From Alkalihalobacillus sp. FSL W8-0930 (GTDB lineage: Bacteria > Bacillota > Bacilli > Bacillales > Bacillaceae_D), in assembly GCA_037965595.1 (NCBI GenBank), contig CP150183.1, positions 1,860,001 to 1,924,000 of the forward strand: a stretch of DNA of 64,000 bases, given 5' to 3'. This document shows positions 19,653 through 28,716 of this stretch, piece after piece. The position numbers and the translations under genes were made by a program. Position 1 is the first letter of the stretch; each line of letters opens with the position of its first letter. The notes under the pieces were generated by a model. The model was given only the letters and a program-made list of their open reading frames with translations, was not told the origin of the DNA and searched no databases.

Positions 19653-19684
19653 AAAAAGAGACGTCCTTGCATCAGGACGTCCCT
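19653..19684 (-). terminator. Terminator of htpG
   Basis: Stem GACGTCC / GGACGTC with an 8-base loop, followed on the minus strand by CTTTTTA. Confidence 0.85.
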
Positions 19685-19696
19685 CGCTACTATCGA

Positions 19697-21577
19697 TTAA
19701 ACCATGACCTTACACATATCTTTTGTAAATTCCACTGGATCTTCGAGTGGTAAACCTTCAATAAGAAGAGCTTGGCTAAATAAAAGGTTCGTATAAAGCT
19801 TTAGCTTTTCTTGATCTGTTTGTTTAGCGTTTTGCAAAGCCTTGAATACATCGTGATTCGGGTTAATTTCAAGTACTTTTTCTGCTTTTACATGTTGATT
19901 ATCTGGCATCGCTTGAAGGACTTTTTCCATTTCAATCGTCACTTCACCCTCTGCAGCTAAAATAACTGGGTGTGTTTTTAAGCGTTTGGATAAACGAACA
20001 TCTTTTACCTTACCTACTAAGATGGATTTCATCTCTTCAAATAGGTCTTTATTGGCATCTTGGGCTTCCTTTGATTCTTCCGTTTCGTCTTCATCAAGCT
20101 TTAGATCTGCACTTGAAACGGACTGGAACTCTTTTTCTTGATAGCTTTGTAGCATTTTAATGGCAAACTCATCTACATCCTCAGTAAAGTATAGAATTTC
20201 GTAGCCTTTGTCAGCCACTAACTCTGTTTGAGGCAGCTTTGCAATACGCTCTATGGATTCACCTGTAGCGTAGTAAATGACGCTTTGATCTTCTTTCATA
20301 CGAGACACGTATTCTGAAAGAGAAACTAAGCCTTTTTCAGTTGAAGAGTGGAATAATAACAAGTCTTCCAATACTTTTTTATGAGCACCAAACTCATTAT
20401 AGACACCAAACTTAAGCTGACGTCCAAATGATTTGTAGAACGTCTCATATGCTTCACGGTTGTTTTTAAGTAGTGATTGAAGCTGGGACTTAATTTTGGA
20501 TTGAATGTTTTTTGCAATTAGTTTTAATTGACGATCATGCTGTAGCATTTCACGTGAGATATTTAATGACAAATCTTCAGAATCAACCATTCCTTTAACA
20601 AAGCTAAAGAAATCTGGTAGAAGATCTGCGCACTTCTCCATAATCAAGACACCATTGGCATAGAGCTCAAGTCCTTTTTCATATTCCTTTGAGTAAAAAT
20701 CAAATGGTGTACTTTCAGGAATGAATAAGATGGATTGATAACGAACTGCACCATCGACACTAAGATGAATATGCTCAAGTGGTTTATCAAACCCGTATCG
20801 CTTGTCCTGATAAAATTGCTCATAGTCTTCTTTTGTGAGCTCGCTTTTATTCTTACGCCAAATTGGCACCATGCTATTAATTACTTGTTCTTCTTGAACC
20901 TCTTCGGTTTCTCCCTCATTGCCATTTTCTTTTGGCTTGTAGGTTGTTACGTTCATTTTAATTGGATAGCGTATAAAGTCAGAATACTTTTTAACGATGG
21001 ACTTTATACGATGTTCTTCTAGAAACTCATCAAAGGATTCATCCTCTGTGTTTTCTTTAATATGTAGGGTAATCTCTGTTCCAGCTACATCCTTCGTTGC
21101 TTCTTCAATCGTATAGCCATCACTTCCGTCAGACTGCCATTTGTAAGCTTGGTCTGCGTCTACAGATTTACTAACGACACTTACTTGATCAGCCACCATA
21201 AATGCTGCATAGAATCCAACGCCAAACTGCCCGATAATGTCATGACCGTCTTTCATTTCATTTGTCTTTTTAAAACCTAGTGAACCACTTTTAGCGATTG
21301 TTCCTAGATTTGTTTCTAGCTCGTCCTTCGTCATACCAATTCCCGTGTCGGTTAACGTCAAAGTGCGAGATTCTTTATCTGCTGAGATATGAATCGCATA
21401 CCGGTCCTGCTCAAAGGAAATGGCTTCATCTGTTAAGGCGCGATAGTACAACTTATCAATGGCGTCACTTGAATTAGAAATTAATTCACGTAGAAAAATT
21501 TCTTTCTGCGTGTAGATCGAATTGATCATCATCTCTAATAGACGTTTGGATTCAGCTTGAAATTGCTTCTTCTCCAT
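19697..21577 (-). CDS. htpG: HSP90-family chaperone HtpG
   Basis: 626 residues, full length for bacterial Hsp90. The N-terminal GHKL ATPase domain has [15 protein letters not shown] and [13 protein letters not shown]. The middle domain contains [12 protein letters not shown], and the C-terminal dimerisation domain follows an acidic linker ([18 protein letters not shown]). It is a homodimeric ATP-dependent chaperone. It is monocistronic between its own sigma-A promoter and terminator. A perfect CIRCE element lies in the leader, placing it under HrcA. This differs from B. subtilis, where htpG is not in the HrcA regulon. Confidence 0.96.
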   Translation of the reverse strand: MEKKQFQAESKRLLEMMINSIYTQKEIFLRELISNSSDAIDKLYYRALTDEAISFEQDRYAIHISADKESRTLTLTDTGIGMTKDELETNLGTIAKSGSLGFKKTNEMKDGHDIIGQFGVGFYAAFMVADQVSVVSKSVDADQAYKWQSDGSDGYTIEEATKDVAGTEITLHIKENTEDESFDEFLEEHRIKSIVKKYSDFIRYPIKMNVTTYKPKENGNEGETEEVQEEQVINSMVPIWRKNKSELTKEDYEQFYQDKRYGFDKPLEHIHLSVDGAVRYQSILFIPESTPFDFYSKEYEKGLELYANGVLIMEKCADLLPDFFSFVKGMVDSEDLSLNISREMLQHDRQLKLIAKNIQSKIKSQLQSLLKNNREAYETFYKSFGRQLKFGVYNEFGAHKKVLEDLLLFHSSTEKGLVSLSEYVSRMKEDQSVIYYATGESIERIAKLPQTELVADKGYEILYFTEDVDEFAIKMLQSYQEKEFQSVSSADLKLDEDETEESKEAQDANKDLFEEMKSILVGKVKDVRLSKRLKTHPVILAAEGEVTIEMEKVLQAMPDNQHVKAEKVLEINPNHDVFKALQNAKQTDQEKLKLYTNLLFSQALLIEGLPLEDPVEFTKDMCKVMV

Positions 21578-21613
21578 CTTTTAAACACATCCTTATTTGA
21601 AATGATTTTTCTT

Positions 21614-21640
21614 TTAGCACTCGACAATAACGAGTGCTAA
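21614..21640 (-). promoter_or_regulatory. CIRCE element (HrcA operator) of htpG
   Basis: TTAGCACTC, nine bases, GAGTGCTAA: exact CIRCE sequence and spacing. It lies just downstream of the htpG -10 box and about 40 bases before the ATG. Confidence 0.97.
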
Positions 21641-21649
21641 TCTACTATC

Positions 21650-21677
21650 ATTTTACACATTTAACGTGTATCGTCAA
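21650..21677 (-). promoter_or_regulatory. sigma-A promoter of htpG
   Basis: Minus strand TTGACG (21672-21677), 16 bases, TAAAAT (21650-21655), with CIRCE immediately downstream. Confidence 0.75.
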
Positions 21678-21694
21678 CCGTTTCAAATCAATAA

Positions 21695-21723
21695 GTATAA
21701 AACTGTTTAACGAGAACAAACTA
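21695..21723 (+). promoter_or_regulatory. Candidate sigma-G promoter of the ger operon
   Basis: GTATA (21695-21699), 17 bases, CAAACTA (21717-21723). The forespore sigma-G pattern is GHATR, 17-18 bases, CATNHTA, so only one position of the -10 box deviates. Placed about 35 bases before the gerAA start. Confidence 0.6.
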
Positions 21724-21757
21724 CTATCACCTACGTTAACTGAGAGGAGCGAAAAAC

Positions 21758-23188
21758 ATGGATCAGACGATTCATTTTAGTACAGATACAGACTATAACA
21801 AAAAAGTTCTCCACACGTTTTTCGCTAACCAATCAGATTTTGGCGAACGACATTTTTATATGATCGAGTTAAATAAAACCTGTTCATTCTATTTTCTAAA
21901 GTCTAGAACGAACTTCACAACACTTATGACCTTTATACAAAAGCTCGAAAAAGTAACACCTTCTCTATTCCAGGATCTATCTCAAGATGATGTACTTCTA
22001 AAATCCTTAGATACCTATTCCTATCAAACAACGTACAACCTTACAGATTGCATAAAGTTTATTTTTGAAGGTAAATCGATATTAGTTGTTGAAAACTCAG
22101 CTGAAGTTTATGTGTTTGATACGGCAAACAATATAAAAAGAAGTGTTCAAGATTCTGCAAGTGAAAAAGTCATTCGTGGACCAAAGCTATCATTTATAGA
22201 GAGCATCACTGACAATGTAGGTTTGATTCGTCAGCTTACACGAGATCAAAACATCATCGTAGTAGATCATCAAATTGACGTACAAAACAATGAGAAGCTG
22301 GTTCAATATTTATACAACCAAAAGCAAGTAAGTGATGAATTATTAAAAGAAGTTAAGAAACGTTTGTCTTCTATTAAAACGAGTAATTTAGAGGATTCGG
22401 GAATGTTAGAGGAGTTGCTTGAGGACAATACATTATCTCCTTTTCCACAAATGCAAAACACTGAGCGACCAGACCGTGTAATTGCAGCAATAAATGAAGG
22501 AAGAGTCGCCATGTTTATCGATGGCTCTCCGTTTGCTTTAATTATGCCAACGACCTTTGATTTGCTTCTTCAATCTCCAGATGATTATTATGAACGCTGG
22601 CTTGCAGCCAGTTTTGTGCGAGTTCTTAGGTATTTATCTATTTTTATTACATTATTTCTCTCTGCATTTTATATCTCTCTTGTATCGTTTAATCAGGGAC
22701 TTTTGCCAACAGAACTTGCAATTACTATCGCTGGCACAAGACAAAACATCCCCTTCCCTCCGTTTATTGAGGCAATCATTATGGAGATTACAATTGAGCT
22801 ATTAAGAGAAGCAGGAATTAGACTTCCAACGCCCTTAGGACAAACAATAGGACTTGTTGGAGGAGTTATTATTGGTCAAGCAGCGGTTGAAGCTAATATA
22901 GTGAGTTCTCTTATGGTTATTATTATAGCCATTACGACGATTACTTCCTTCACTGTACCTCAATACAGTTTTGGCCTCTCTTTCAGGATGCTACGATTTG
23001 GTGCGATGATTTCAGCTGCGATCTTTGGATTATTTGGAACAGTTTGCTTCTTTATTTGGTTAACAATCCACTTATCTAGTTTAAAAAGCTTCGGAACGCA
23101 TTACTTCTCTTTACAGTTTTCTATTTCAAGGAAAAAATTCTTAGACTTGTTTTTACGTTTACCTAAAAAGATTAGATCTGCTCAATAA
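21758..23188 (+). CDS. gerAA: Germinant receptor subunit A (GerAA family)
   Basis: 476 residues with GAGAGGAG before the ATG. The N-terminal cytosolic part (about 1-270) is followed by five or so membrane helices holding the conserved GLLPTELAITIAGTRQNIPFP and LREAGIRLPTPLGQTIGLVG. GerA-type receptors sit in the spore inner membrane and open in response to nutrients. The very C-terminus (KKFLDLFLRLPKKIRSAQ) is shorter and less conserved than in most relatives. It is first of a three-gene operon with gerAB and gerAC; the germinant cannot be predicted. Confidence 0.95.
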   Translation: MDQTIHFSTDTDYNKKVLHTFFANQSDFGERHFYMIELNKTCSFYFLKSRTNFTTLMTFIQKLEKVTPSLFQDLSQDDVLLKSLDTYSYQTTYNLTDCIKFIFEGKSILVVENSAEVYVFDTANNIKRSVQDSASEKVIRGPKLSFIESITDNVGLIRQLTRDQNIIVVDHQIDVQNNEKLVQYLYNQKQVSDELLKEVKKRLSSIKTSNLEDSGMLEELLEDNTLSPFPQMQNTERPDRVIAAINEGRVAMFIDGSPFALIMPTTFDLLLQSPDDYYERWLAASFVRVLRYLSIFITLFLSAFYISLVSFNQGLLPTELAITIAGTRQNIPFPPFIEAIIMEITIELLREAGIRLPTPLGQTIGLVGGVIIGQAAVEANIVSSLMVIIIAITTITSFTVPQYSFGLSFRMLRFGAMISAAIFGLFGTVCFFIWLTIHLSSLKSFGTHYFSLQFSISRKKFLDLFLRLPKKIRSAQ

Positions 23189-23202
23189 AGGAGGAATAGC
23201 CT

Positions 23203-24297
23203 GTGGAAAAACAAGAGACCGAATCACTAACAACTATTCAATTAACCGTTCTTTTAATCAATTGTATGTTAGGTGTTGGGTTTCTTGTTATTCCCAGGCA
23301 TCTTACAGCAGTGATCAATTCTCCTGATGGATGGATATCTCTTCTTGTGTCAGGTTTTGTTGTGTTAATAGCCGTGTATCTTTTATTTTATTTTTTTTAT
23401 AAGCATGAGGTCAAAGATATTATCGAATACAGTGAGCTTGCATTTGGCTCTTTCATTAGTAAAGTAATCTGTATCTTATTAGTTTTATATTTTGCTTCAC
23501 TGATTGGGTATGAAGCTGTAGCAATGAGTGAAATGGTTCGTTTCTTTTTACTTGAAAAAACACCACAAATGCTTGTTGTTTTTATCATTATCTTTCTTGC
23601 TGCATATCTAGCAACCAAGGAATTCTCAACACTTATAAGGGTGTGTGTCTTTTTTCTGCCTTTCTGTATCACTGTAGTGATCTTTATATTCTTTTCTGGA
23701 TTTGAAGAAGTGAATATAAATAATTTACGACCTGTGCTTCACCATGGATTGACACCGTTATATGAAGGTTTCTTTAATACGACTTTAACGTATTTAGGTC
23801 TTGAATCTTTGTTAGTGCTAACAGCATTTACCACAGCTAAAACGAAAAAAGTGCGAGCGGCTACAATCGCCATTGGTAGCACATCTCTTCTTTACTCCAT
23901 TACATATATCATTGTTGTTGGAGCCTTAAGTTATCAAGAGGTGATGACATTAACTTGGCCAACTATTTCTTTTATCCAAACGTTTAGTATACATGGAATA
24001 TTTATTGAGCGATTGGACTCGTTATTATTGTCTACGTGGATCCTTCAATTTTTCACACTATGCGCGATAAATATGTTTAACTGCTGCTATGTAGCTAAAA
24101 AACGCTTTTCGATTCGGCCATTTTATACGTGTATTGCTGTTGTTATCTTGGCGCTTTTCATAGCGTATATTCCAGAGGACACCTCCCAAATTGTTCTTTT
24201 ATCAAACATTGTAGATCGAACGGGTTTAGCTTTTTTAATTGGATTACCCTTGGTTTGTTTTTTAACAGTTAGTATTAAAAAGAAGGTGACTTCATGA
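23203..24297 (+). CDS. gerAB: Germinant receptor subunit B (GerAB family)
   Basis: 364 residues from a GTG start with AAAGGAGG 9 bases upstream. Ten hydrophobic segments form an APC-type (LeuT-fold) membrane protein; the motif MLGVGFLVIPRHL near residue 20 is the broken first helix that in this family helps form the ligand pocket. It is the subunit thought to bind the germinant. The gene lies 14 bases after gerAA, and its stop overlaps the gerAC start (ATGA). Confidence 0.95.
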   Translation: MEKQETESLTTIQLTVLLINCMLGVGFLVIPRHLTAVINSPDGWISLLVSGFVVLIAVYLLFYFFYKHEVKDIIEYSELAFGSFISKVICILLVLYFASLIGYEAVAMSEMVRFFLLEKTPQMLVVFIIIFLAAYLATKEFSTLIRVCVFFLPFCITVVIFIFFSGFEEVNINNLRPVLHHGLTPLYEGFFNTTLTYLGLESLLVLTAFTTAKTKKVRAATIAIGSTSLLYSITYIIVVGALSYQEVMTLTWPTISFIQTFSIHGIFIERLDSLLLSTWILQFFTLCAINMFNCCYVAKKRFSIRPFYTCIAVVILALFIAYIPEDTSQIVLLSNIVDRTGLAFLIGLPLVCFLTVSIKKKVTS

Positions 24298-25436
24298 ACA
24301 AATTTAGAGGTACATTTACCTTATTGGTCATTGTTACCCTTCTAACAGGCTGTTGGGATAGCAGAAGTATAGAGGATATTTCAATTGTTATAGGGGTAGG
24401 CATTGATTTAGAAGAAGATAGCGACAATATTGCACTAGCTCATCAAATCATTGTTCCACCTAGTAATGGTGGAGACAGTTCTCAAGGATCCCCTTTTAAA
24501 AACATCTATACATCCGGAAAAACGGTACATAGTGCAATTCGAAATTTAGCTCTACGTGATGACCCTGTTTACAGTGACCATCAGCGAATTTTGCTTATTC
24601 GTAAAGAAGTGTTAAGGAAGTATTCTCTAGATGAAGTGATTAATCAATTAGTGAAGGATGACAAAACGCGTAGGAGCTTATATGTGTTTATTACAGATGA
24701 ATCGATAAAGGACATATTCTCTACTTCTGACACTGATGAAATACCTTCGAATCAGTTATACAGTTTAATCGAAAATCGTTCGCGTTCCACTAAGATCTTA
24801 CCTGCTGTCTCACTGGGGAAAGTCTCTTCAAATTTACAAAAGAATGCAACTTTCGTTTTACAGGATGTACAGGTCATTAATCAACAGCTTGCTCTCTCAG
24901 GAGGTGGAGTGATAGTTGATGGTCAGATTCTGAAACAAGAATTGACGTTGGATGACATTGCCACGTTAAATTGGTTTACTGGAGACATTGAAGGAGGGGT
25001 TGTGTCAACTGAAAAGGATGGAATGCCTCTTGCTTTTGAAATTCTAGATAAGGTTAAAGTAAAGATCCAGTCCGAGTATAAAGAGGATCAGATCTTCATA
25101 TCAGTTCATTCAGAGACCGTTGGAAGAATCTCAGAGGATTGGAATGAGCAAGAGGATTCGTTCACTGAATCTTACAGCAGAAACCGAGAAAAAGCGATTG
25201 AAGATGAAATCGAGGATCGCGTCCTTGATTTTATTCATAAGTTACAAACGGAGATAAAAGCTGATGCGACAACTCTTTCAGAATACATGCGTGTGCAGCA
25301 GCCAGATTTCTGGGAGAAACATAAAAAGGATTGGAATCGTTATTTCAGTGAGGCGGATATCTCTTTTTCTGTTTCAGTCACTGTTGAGGATTTTGGTACC
25401 AAGGGTTCTACTAAAAAAATGAAAAATGAAATGTGA
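24294..25436 (+). CDS. gerAC: Germinant receptor lipoprotein subunit C (GerAC family)
   Basis: 380 residues. The signal peptide ends at LLTGCWDSRSIEDI, the invariant lipobox plus WD motif of Ger(x)C proteins, so Cys21 should carry the lipid. Further marks are GIGVDLEEDSDN-like start of domain 1, FITDESIKDIF, and the C-terminal domain with FWEKHKKDWNRYFSEADI. It is the outer-face lipoprotein of the spore receptor encoded by this operon. Confidence 0.95.
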   Translation: MNKFRGTFTLLVIVTLLTGCWDSRSIEDISIVIGVGIDLEEDSDNIALAHQIIVPPSNGGDSSQGSPFKNIYTSGKTVHSAIRNLALRDDPVYSDHQRILLIRKEVLRKYSLDEVINQLVKDDKTRRSLYVFITDESIKDIFSTSDTDEIPSNQLYSLIENRSRSTKILPAVSLGKVSSNLQKNATFVLQDVQVINQQLALSGGGVIVDGQILKQELTLDDIATLNWFTGDIEGGVVSTEKDGMPLAFEILDKVKVKIQSEYKEDQIFISVHSETVGRISEDWNEQEDSFTESYSRNREKAIEDEIEDRVLDFIHKLQTEIKADATTLSEYMRVQQPDFWEKHKKDWNRYFSEADISFSVSVTVEDFGTKGSTKKMKNEM

Positions 25437-25474
25437 TATGATAAAGGCGACATTGCTTGAGGAGTTGATTCCAT

Positions 25475-25777
25475 TTGAATCCATCAGAACGTGAAGCCTT
25501 TATCATTGAAAAGTATAAAAAAGAAGAAAAGCTCATGATTCTTTTATATGCACAATGGTGTGTGAATCATGAGCTTGATCCAATTACGATCTATGAAAAA
25601 GCATATCCACACCAACCGAAAAATCAACAGCTTTTAGATGCCATTGATCAAACCTTACCTAAGGCCAGTGCGGAACCGGTTCCTCTTTCTTCACTATTAG
25701 ACGTTCTATCTTGGTTTGAACAAAATGAATTAGCTTATTATGTGTCTGAGGTGGCCAATCACTTAGACTTACGTTAA
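25475..25777 (+). CDS. Conserved small protein, unknown function
   Basis: 100 residues from a TTG start preceded by GAGGAG at 11 bases. The product is soluble and mostly helical (EREAFIIEKYKKEEKLMILLYAQWCVNHELDPITIYEKAYP, seen in overlapping pieces). It has no signal peptide, cysteine motif or recognisable domain. It lies 38 bases after gerAC in the same direction, so it may be carried on the ger transcript. Its last 9 bases overlap the 3' end of the oppositely oriented oxidoreductase gene. Confidence 0.65.
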   Translation: MNPSEREAFIIEKYKKEEKLMILLYAQWCVNHELDPITIYEKAYPHQPKNQQLLDAIDQTLPKASAEPVPLSSLLDVLSWFEQNELAYYVSEVANHLDLR

Positions 25778-26770
25778 CTCAAAGATAGACGCAAGGCGCT
25801 GATATGAAGCCATTCGCTCATGGAATGAATGAACATTCGTTAATACTAAACACTCATTTGTTTGAAACGTGTCAGCTACTGCTTCAAGCTGCTCACGAAC
25901 GGTCTTAGTATCTCCTATAATTTGTTGTTCTCGTGATTGGGTTAGCATTTCTTTTTCACCGTCATCTAAGGGATACTGTTTAGCATAATCAACTGAAGGT
26001 AATCCAACGCTTCCTCTACCCGATGTGCGTTCAATTGACCATATGTGTCCACTTCGTGCTAAGTCTTCTGCTTGTTCATTCGTCTCTGCACAAATAACTG
26101 AAACAGCGAGAATCACTTCAGGCTCATCTAAATACTTGGAAGCTTGAAAGTGATCACGATATGTTTTTACAGCGTCCATACTTGATGCTTTGTTCATGAA
26201 ATGACCAACTGCATAAGGGAGACCCAGGGATCCTGCAAGCTCAGCACTCTTTTTACTAGTCCCAAGTATCCATGGGATTGGCGAAACGTCCGGAACAGGT
26301 GCTGCTTGTAAAGTAGAATACATATGGTCCTCATGAAAATCATTAGAGAGGAAATGTAAGAGCTCCTCTACTTTTGCTGGCATTTGATAAATTGCTTCAA
26401 GCATGTTACCAGTTAGTGCTACGGAAGCCTCAGCTGAACCGCCTGGGGAACGACTCATTCCAAGGTCCACTCTTCCTGGGTAGAGGGTTGCAAGAAGGTG
26501 ATAACGTTCGGCAATCGTATACGGTTTATAATTCGGTAATAAAACGGCACCTGATCCGATACGAATCCGGTCCGTCTTAGAACCAATCAAACTAAGTATA
26601 AGATCTGGTGCGGGACAGCTTAGCCCTGGTAGGTCGTGATGTTCAGCTACCCAATAACGATGATACCCCCATTTTTCAGCAAATTGTGCGAGCTGAATAG
26701 TCTCTTTGATTGTCTCTTGCGGAGATTGACCTCTTGATTGAACAACTTGATCTAAGATACTTAATTTCAA
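25769..26770 (-). CDS. Luciferase-like (LLM) flavin-dependent oxidoreductase
   Basis: 333 residues from a TTG start with AAAGGAGG 8 bases upstream. It is a TIM-barrel bacterial-luciferase-like protein of the MsnO8 type: YWVAEHHDLPGLSCPAPD near residue 38, IRIGSGAVLLPNYKPYTIAE, then PGRVDLGMSRSPG. These enzymes use FMNH2 to oxidise or cleave small molecules, but the substrate is unknown. It is a paralogue of the next gene upstream (26826-27857), with which it shares the barrel motifs but only moderate identity. A terminator lies between the two, so it probably depends on read-through or a promoter I cannot see. Confidence 0.9.
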   Translation of the reverse strand: MKLSILDQVVQSRGQSPQETIKETIQLAQFAEKWGYHRYWVAEHHDLPGLSCPAPDLILSLIGSKTDRIRIGSGAVLLPNYKPYTIAERYHLLATLYPGRVDLGMSRSPGGSAEASVALTGNMLEAIYQMPAKVEELLHFLSNDFHEDHMYSTLQAAPVPDVSPIPWILGTSKKSAELAGSLGLPYAVGHFMNKASSMDAVKTYRDHFQASKYLDEPEVILAVSVICAETNEQAEDLARSGHIWSIERTSGRGSVGLPSVDYAKQYPLDDGEKEMLTQSREQQIIGDTKTVREQLEAVADTFQTNECLVLTNVHSFHERMASYQRLASIFELT

Positions 26771-26791
26771 GCTACGTACCTCCTTTCATAG

Positions 26792-26825
26792 AAAAAGCCA
26801 TGGTCATCACCATGGCTTTTTTTCT
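26792..26825 (-). terminator. Terminator between the two LLM genes
   Basis: Stem AAAGCCATGG / CCATGGCTTT with a 6-base loop, followed by TTT on the minus strand. It overlaps the short gap before the second LLM gene. Confidence 0.8.
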
Positions 26826-27857
26826 TTATGATAATAGTTCTGCAACAATCTCGTGTGAACGAATACGTGCATCATGATCATACGTGTCAGAAGAAATGAT
26901 GATTTCATCTACTTTCGTTTCATCGATAAAATCACTTAGATTTTGTTTAATCGTGTCAGGTGATCCTGTCATATAAGAGCTTGCACCACGGTTTCTCTCA
27001 AGTGCAGCAATTTCGCCAGGAGAATAATGATCAGCAAGATTTTTCACCGGTGGTTTGAATTGGCCTGGTGTTCCTCGCATTAAATCAAGCATTTGTTGTT
27101 TGCGAGAAGTTGAAAGATATTCTGCTTCTTCATCTGTGTCTGCTGCAACTAGACTTACTCCAAGCATGACATGTGGTTTTGACAAGGCTTCTGAAGGTTC
27201 AAAGCGGCTGCGATAAAGATCAATCGCCTGATGCATATAATCAGGTGCAAAGTGTGAAGCAAACGAAAATGGCAGTCCTTTCGCTGCGGCGAGTCTTGCA
27301 CTAAAGCCGCTTGAACCTAGCAACCAAATCGGTACATCTTGTCCCACTCCCGGATAAGCCTTTACTCCTGTTTGAGCCTCCACGCTCATGTAGCCTTGCA
27401 GCTCTTCAACTAGCTCTGGGAAGTCATCTCCATTACTAAATAACGTTCGACGCAGGGCACGAGCCGTTAACTGATCACTTCCCGGCGCTCTACCCAGACC
27501 TAAATCAATTCGTCCTGGATGAAGTGCATCAAGCGTTCCGAACTGTTCAGCGATCATAAGTGGCGCATGGTTAGGAAGCATAATACCCCCAGAACCAACT
27601 CGTATCTGATTCGTCCCTTGTGCAATATGATTAATGATAATGGATGTAGCTGAAGAACCAATACCAGGCATATTGTGATGCTCTGCTAACCAATAACGGT
27701 TAAAGCCCCACTCATCTACCTTTTGAGCCAAATCAAGACTTCGTTTAAATGTTTCTGACGCATTTGATCCTTGTGTGATAGGTGCTAAATCAAGCACCGA
27801 TATCAATGTATCTTTATATCGTTTTGCATGAGGGTGTGTTAAGTTCATTTTGTTCAT
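26826..27857 (-). CDS. Luciferase-like (LLM) flavin-dependent oxidoreductase
   Basis: 343 residues. It shows the same family hallmarks as its neighbour: [37 protein letters not shown] and [15 protein letters not shown]. The N-terminus offers two ATGs 9 bases apart; the first has AAGG only 4 bases away and the second lies 13 bases after it, so either may be used. It follows a GGCT-fold gene by 52 bases on the same strand. Confidence 0.9.
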   Translation of the reverse strand: MNKMNLTHPHAKRYKDTLISVLDLAPITQGSNASETFKRSLDLAQKVDEWGFNRYWLAEHHNMPGIGSSATSIIINHIAQGTNQIRVGSGGIMLPNHAPLMIAEQFGTLDALHPGRIDLGLGRAPGSDQLTARALRRTLFSNGDDFPELVEELQGYMSVEAQTGVKAYPGVGQDVPIWLLGSSGFSARLAAAKGLPFSFASHFAPDYMHQAIDLYRSRFEPSEALSKPHVMLGVSLVAADTDEEAEYLSTSRKQQMLDLMRGTPGQFKPPVKNLADHYSPGEIAALERNRGASSYMTGSPDTIKQNLSDFIDETKVDEIIISSDTYDHDARIRSHEIVAELLS

Positions 27858-27909
27858 CTACCTTTCTTGAATCCATGCACCTATTGTAAGGACTCAACAG
27901 ACCAGGTGT

Positions 27910-28503
27910 CTACTTTCCTGCTTGCGAGCTTTGAAACCCGTGACGAGATTGCAGATAGGCTTCAATTTCTTCCTCTGAATATGATAATTCAGAAAGCCCT
28001 TTGGCAATGGTTTTTGCATACGGCTTTGCTGGTTTATGAAATGCCTCAGTACCCATATCATTGGGATTTGTGAACGTAAGCTTAGGATATCCATCCTCTG
28101 TGCCGAGATATACAACTCGACCGTACCATCCATCATCTAACGTTTGCGATCCTTTCTCCATTAACTCATCAAAAGATAAACGAGAGGCATCAGCTGCATT
28201 TTCTTGTTCCACGACATCAACAAATTGTTCAAAGGTAATAAGATATTGCCTCGCAATTGTTTTCTCTGAAGGGTCCTCCCTATGTCCGATAAAGGCAACA
28301 CCACCCGTTCCCCACTTACTTGTATCCTTTGCAAAATAAAGAGGATAAGGTAACTCACAGCCTTTATTATCGACTGGAAGTGTGTGATCACGACACCCTT
28401 TTTCGGCTTCGTTTGATCCTTCAGGGATACCACCTTTTATATAACAATGGAAACGTTCCTCCATTAAGTTTGATCCATAACTCACATACCATACTAAATT
28501 CAT
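27910..28503 (-). CDS. GGCT-fold protein (gamma-glutamylcyclotransferase-like)
   Basis: 197 residues. The N-terminus VWYVSYGSNLMEERF is the glycine loop of the GGCT/butirosin-BtrG fold. GGVAFIGHREDPSEKTIAR and WYGRVVYLGTEDGYPKLTFTN follow. The family includes gamma-glutamyl cyclotransferases and gamma-glutamylamine enzymes; this longer form is common in Bacillaceae and its substrate is unknown. A second, shorter GGCT protein is at 50266-50646. Probably co-transcribed with the LLM gene after it. Confidence 0.75.
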   Translation of the reverse strand: MNLVWYVSYGSNLMEERFHCYIKGGIPEGSNEAEKGCRDHTLPVDNKGCELPYPLYFAKDTSKWGTGGVAFIGHREDPSEKTIARQYLITFEQFVDVVEQENAADASRLSFDELMEKGSQTLDDGWYGRVVYLGTEDGYPKLTFTNPNDMGTEAFHKPAKPYAKTIAKGLSELSYSEEEIEAYLQSRHGFQSSQAGK

Positions 28504-28586
28504 GTTACCGCCTCTTTCTTCTTTAAACTCGTTTCTAGAGATAAAATGTCTCTACATAATCGTTAAAATGCATCTCATATTCCATA

Positions 28587-28615
28587 TTGTTTCATCTTTT
28601 CTTAGCCATTAAAAT
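28587..28615 (+). promoter_or_regulatory. sigma-A promoter of a 24-codon gene
   Basis: TTGTTT (28587-28592), 17 bases, TAAAAT (28610-28615). It predicts a start near 28622 and a short leader carrying the ribosome site of the next feature. Confidence 0.6.
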
Positions 28616-28641
28616 AGTAAAAAAGCCTTGAGGTGATAAAT

Positions 28642-28716
28642 ATGAAGGAACTCCGCTACTTTTATGCTGTCATTTTAGTTGGTTTAGTAACAGCTCTCAT
28701 CATGAGCTTTATTTAA
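28642..28716 (+). CDS. 24-residue membrane peptide
   Basis: An open frame of 24 codons plus stop preceded by GAGGTG at 6 bases and by a good sigma-A promoter. The product begins MKELRYFYAV and continues as a single hydrophobic segment (ILVGLVTALIMSFI), so it would be a single-pass membrane peptide with a short charged N-terminus. It lies in the gap between divergent/convergent neighbours, and its stop overlaps the 3' end of exoA on the other strand by 4 bases. Bacilli have many such peptides with regulatory roles at the membrane. I do not recognise this one. Confidence 0.55.
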   Translation: MKELRYFYAVILVGLVTALIMSFI

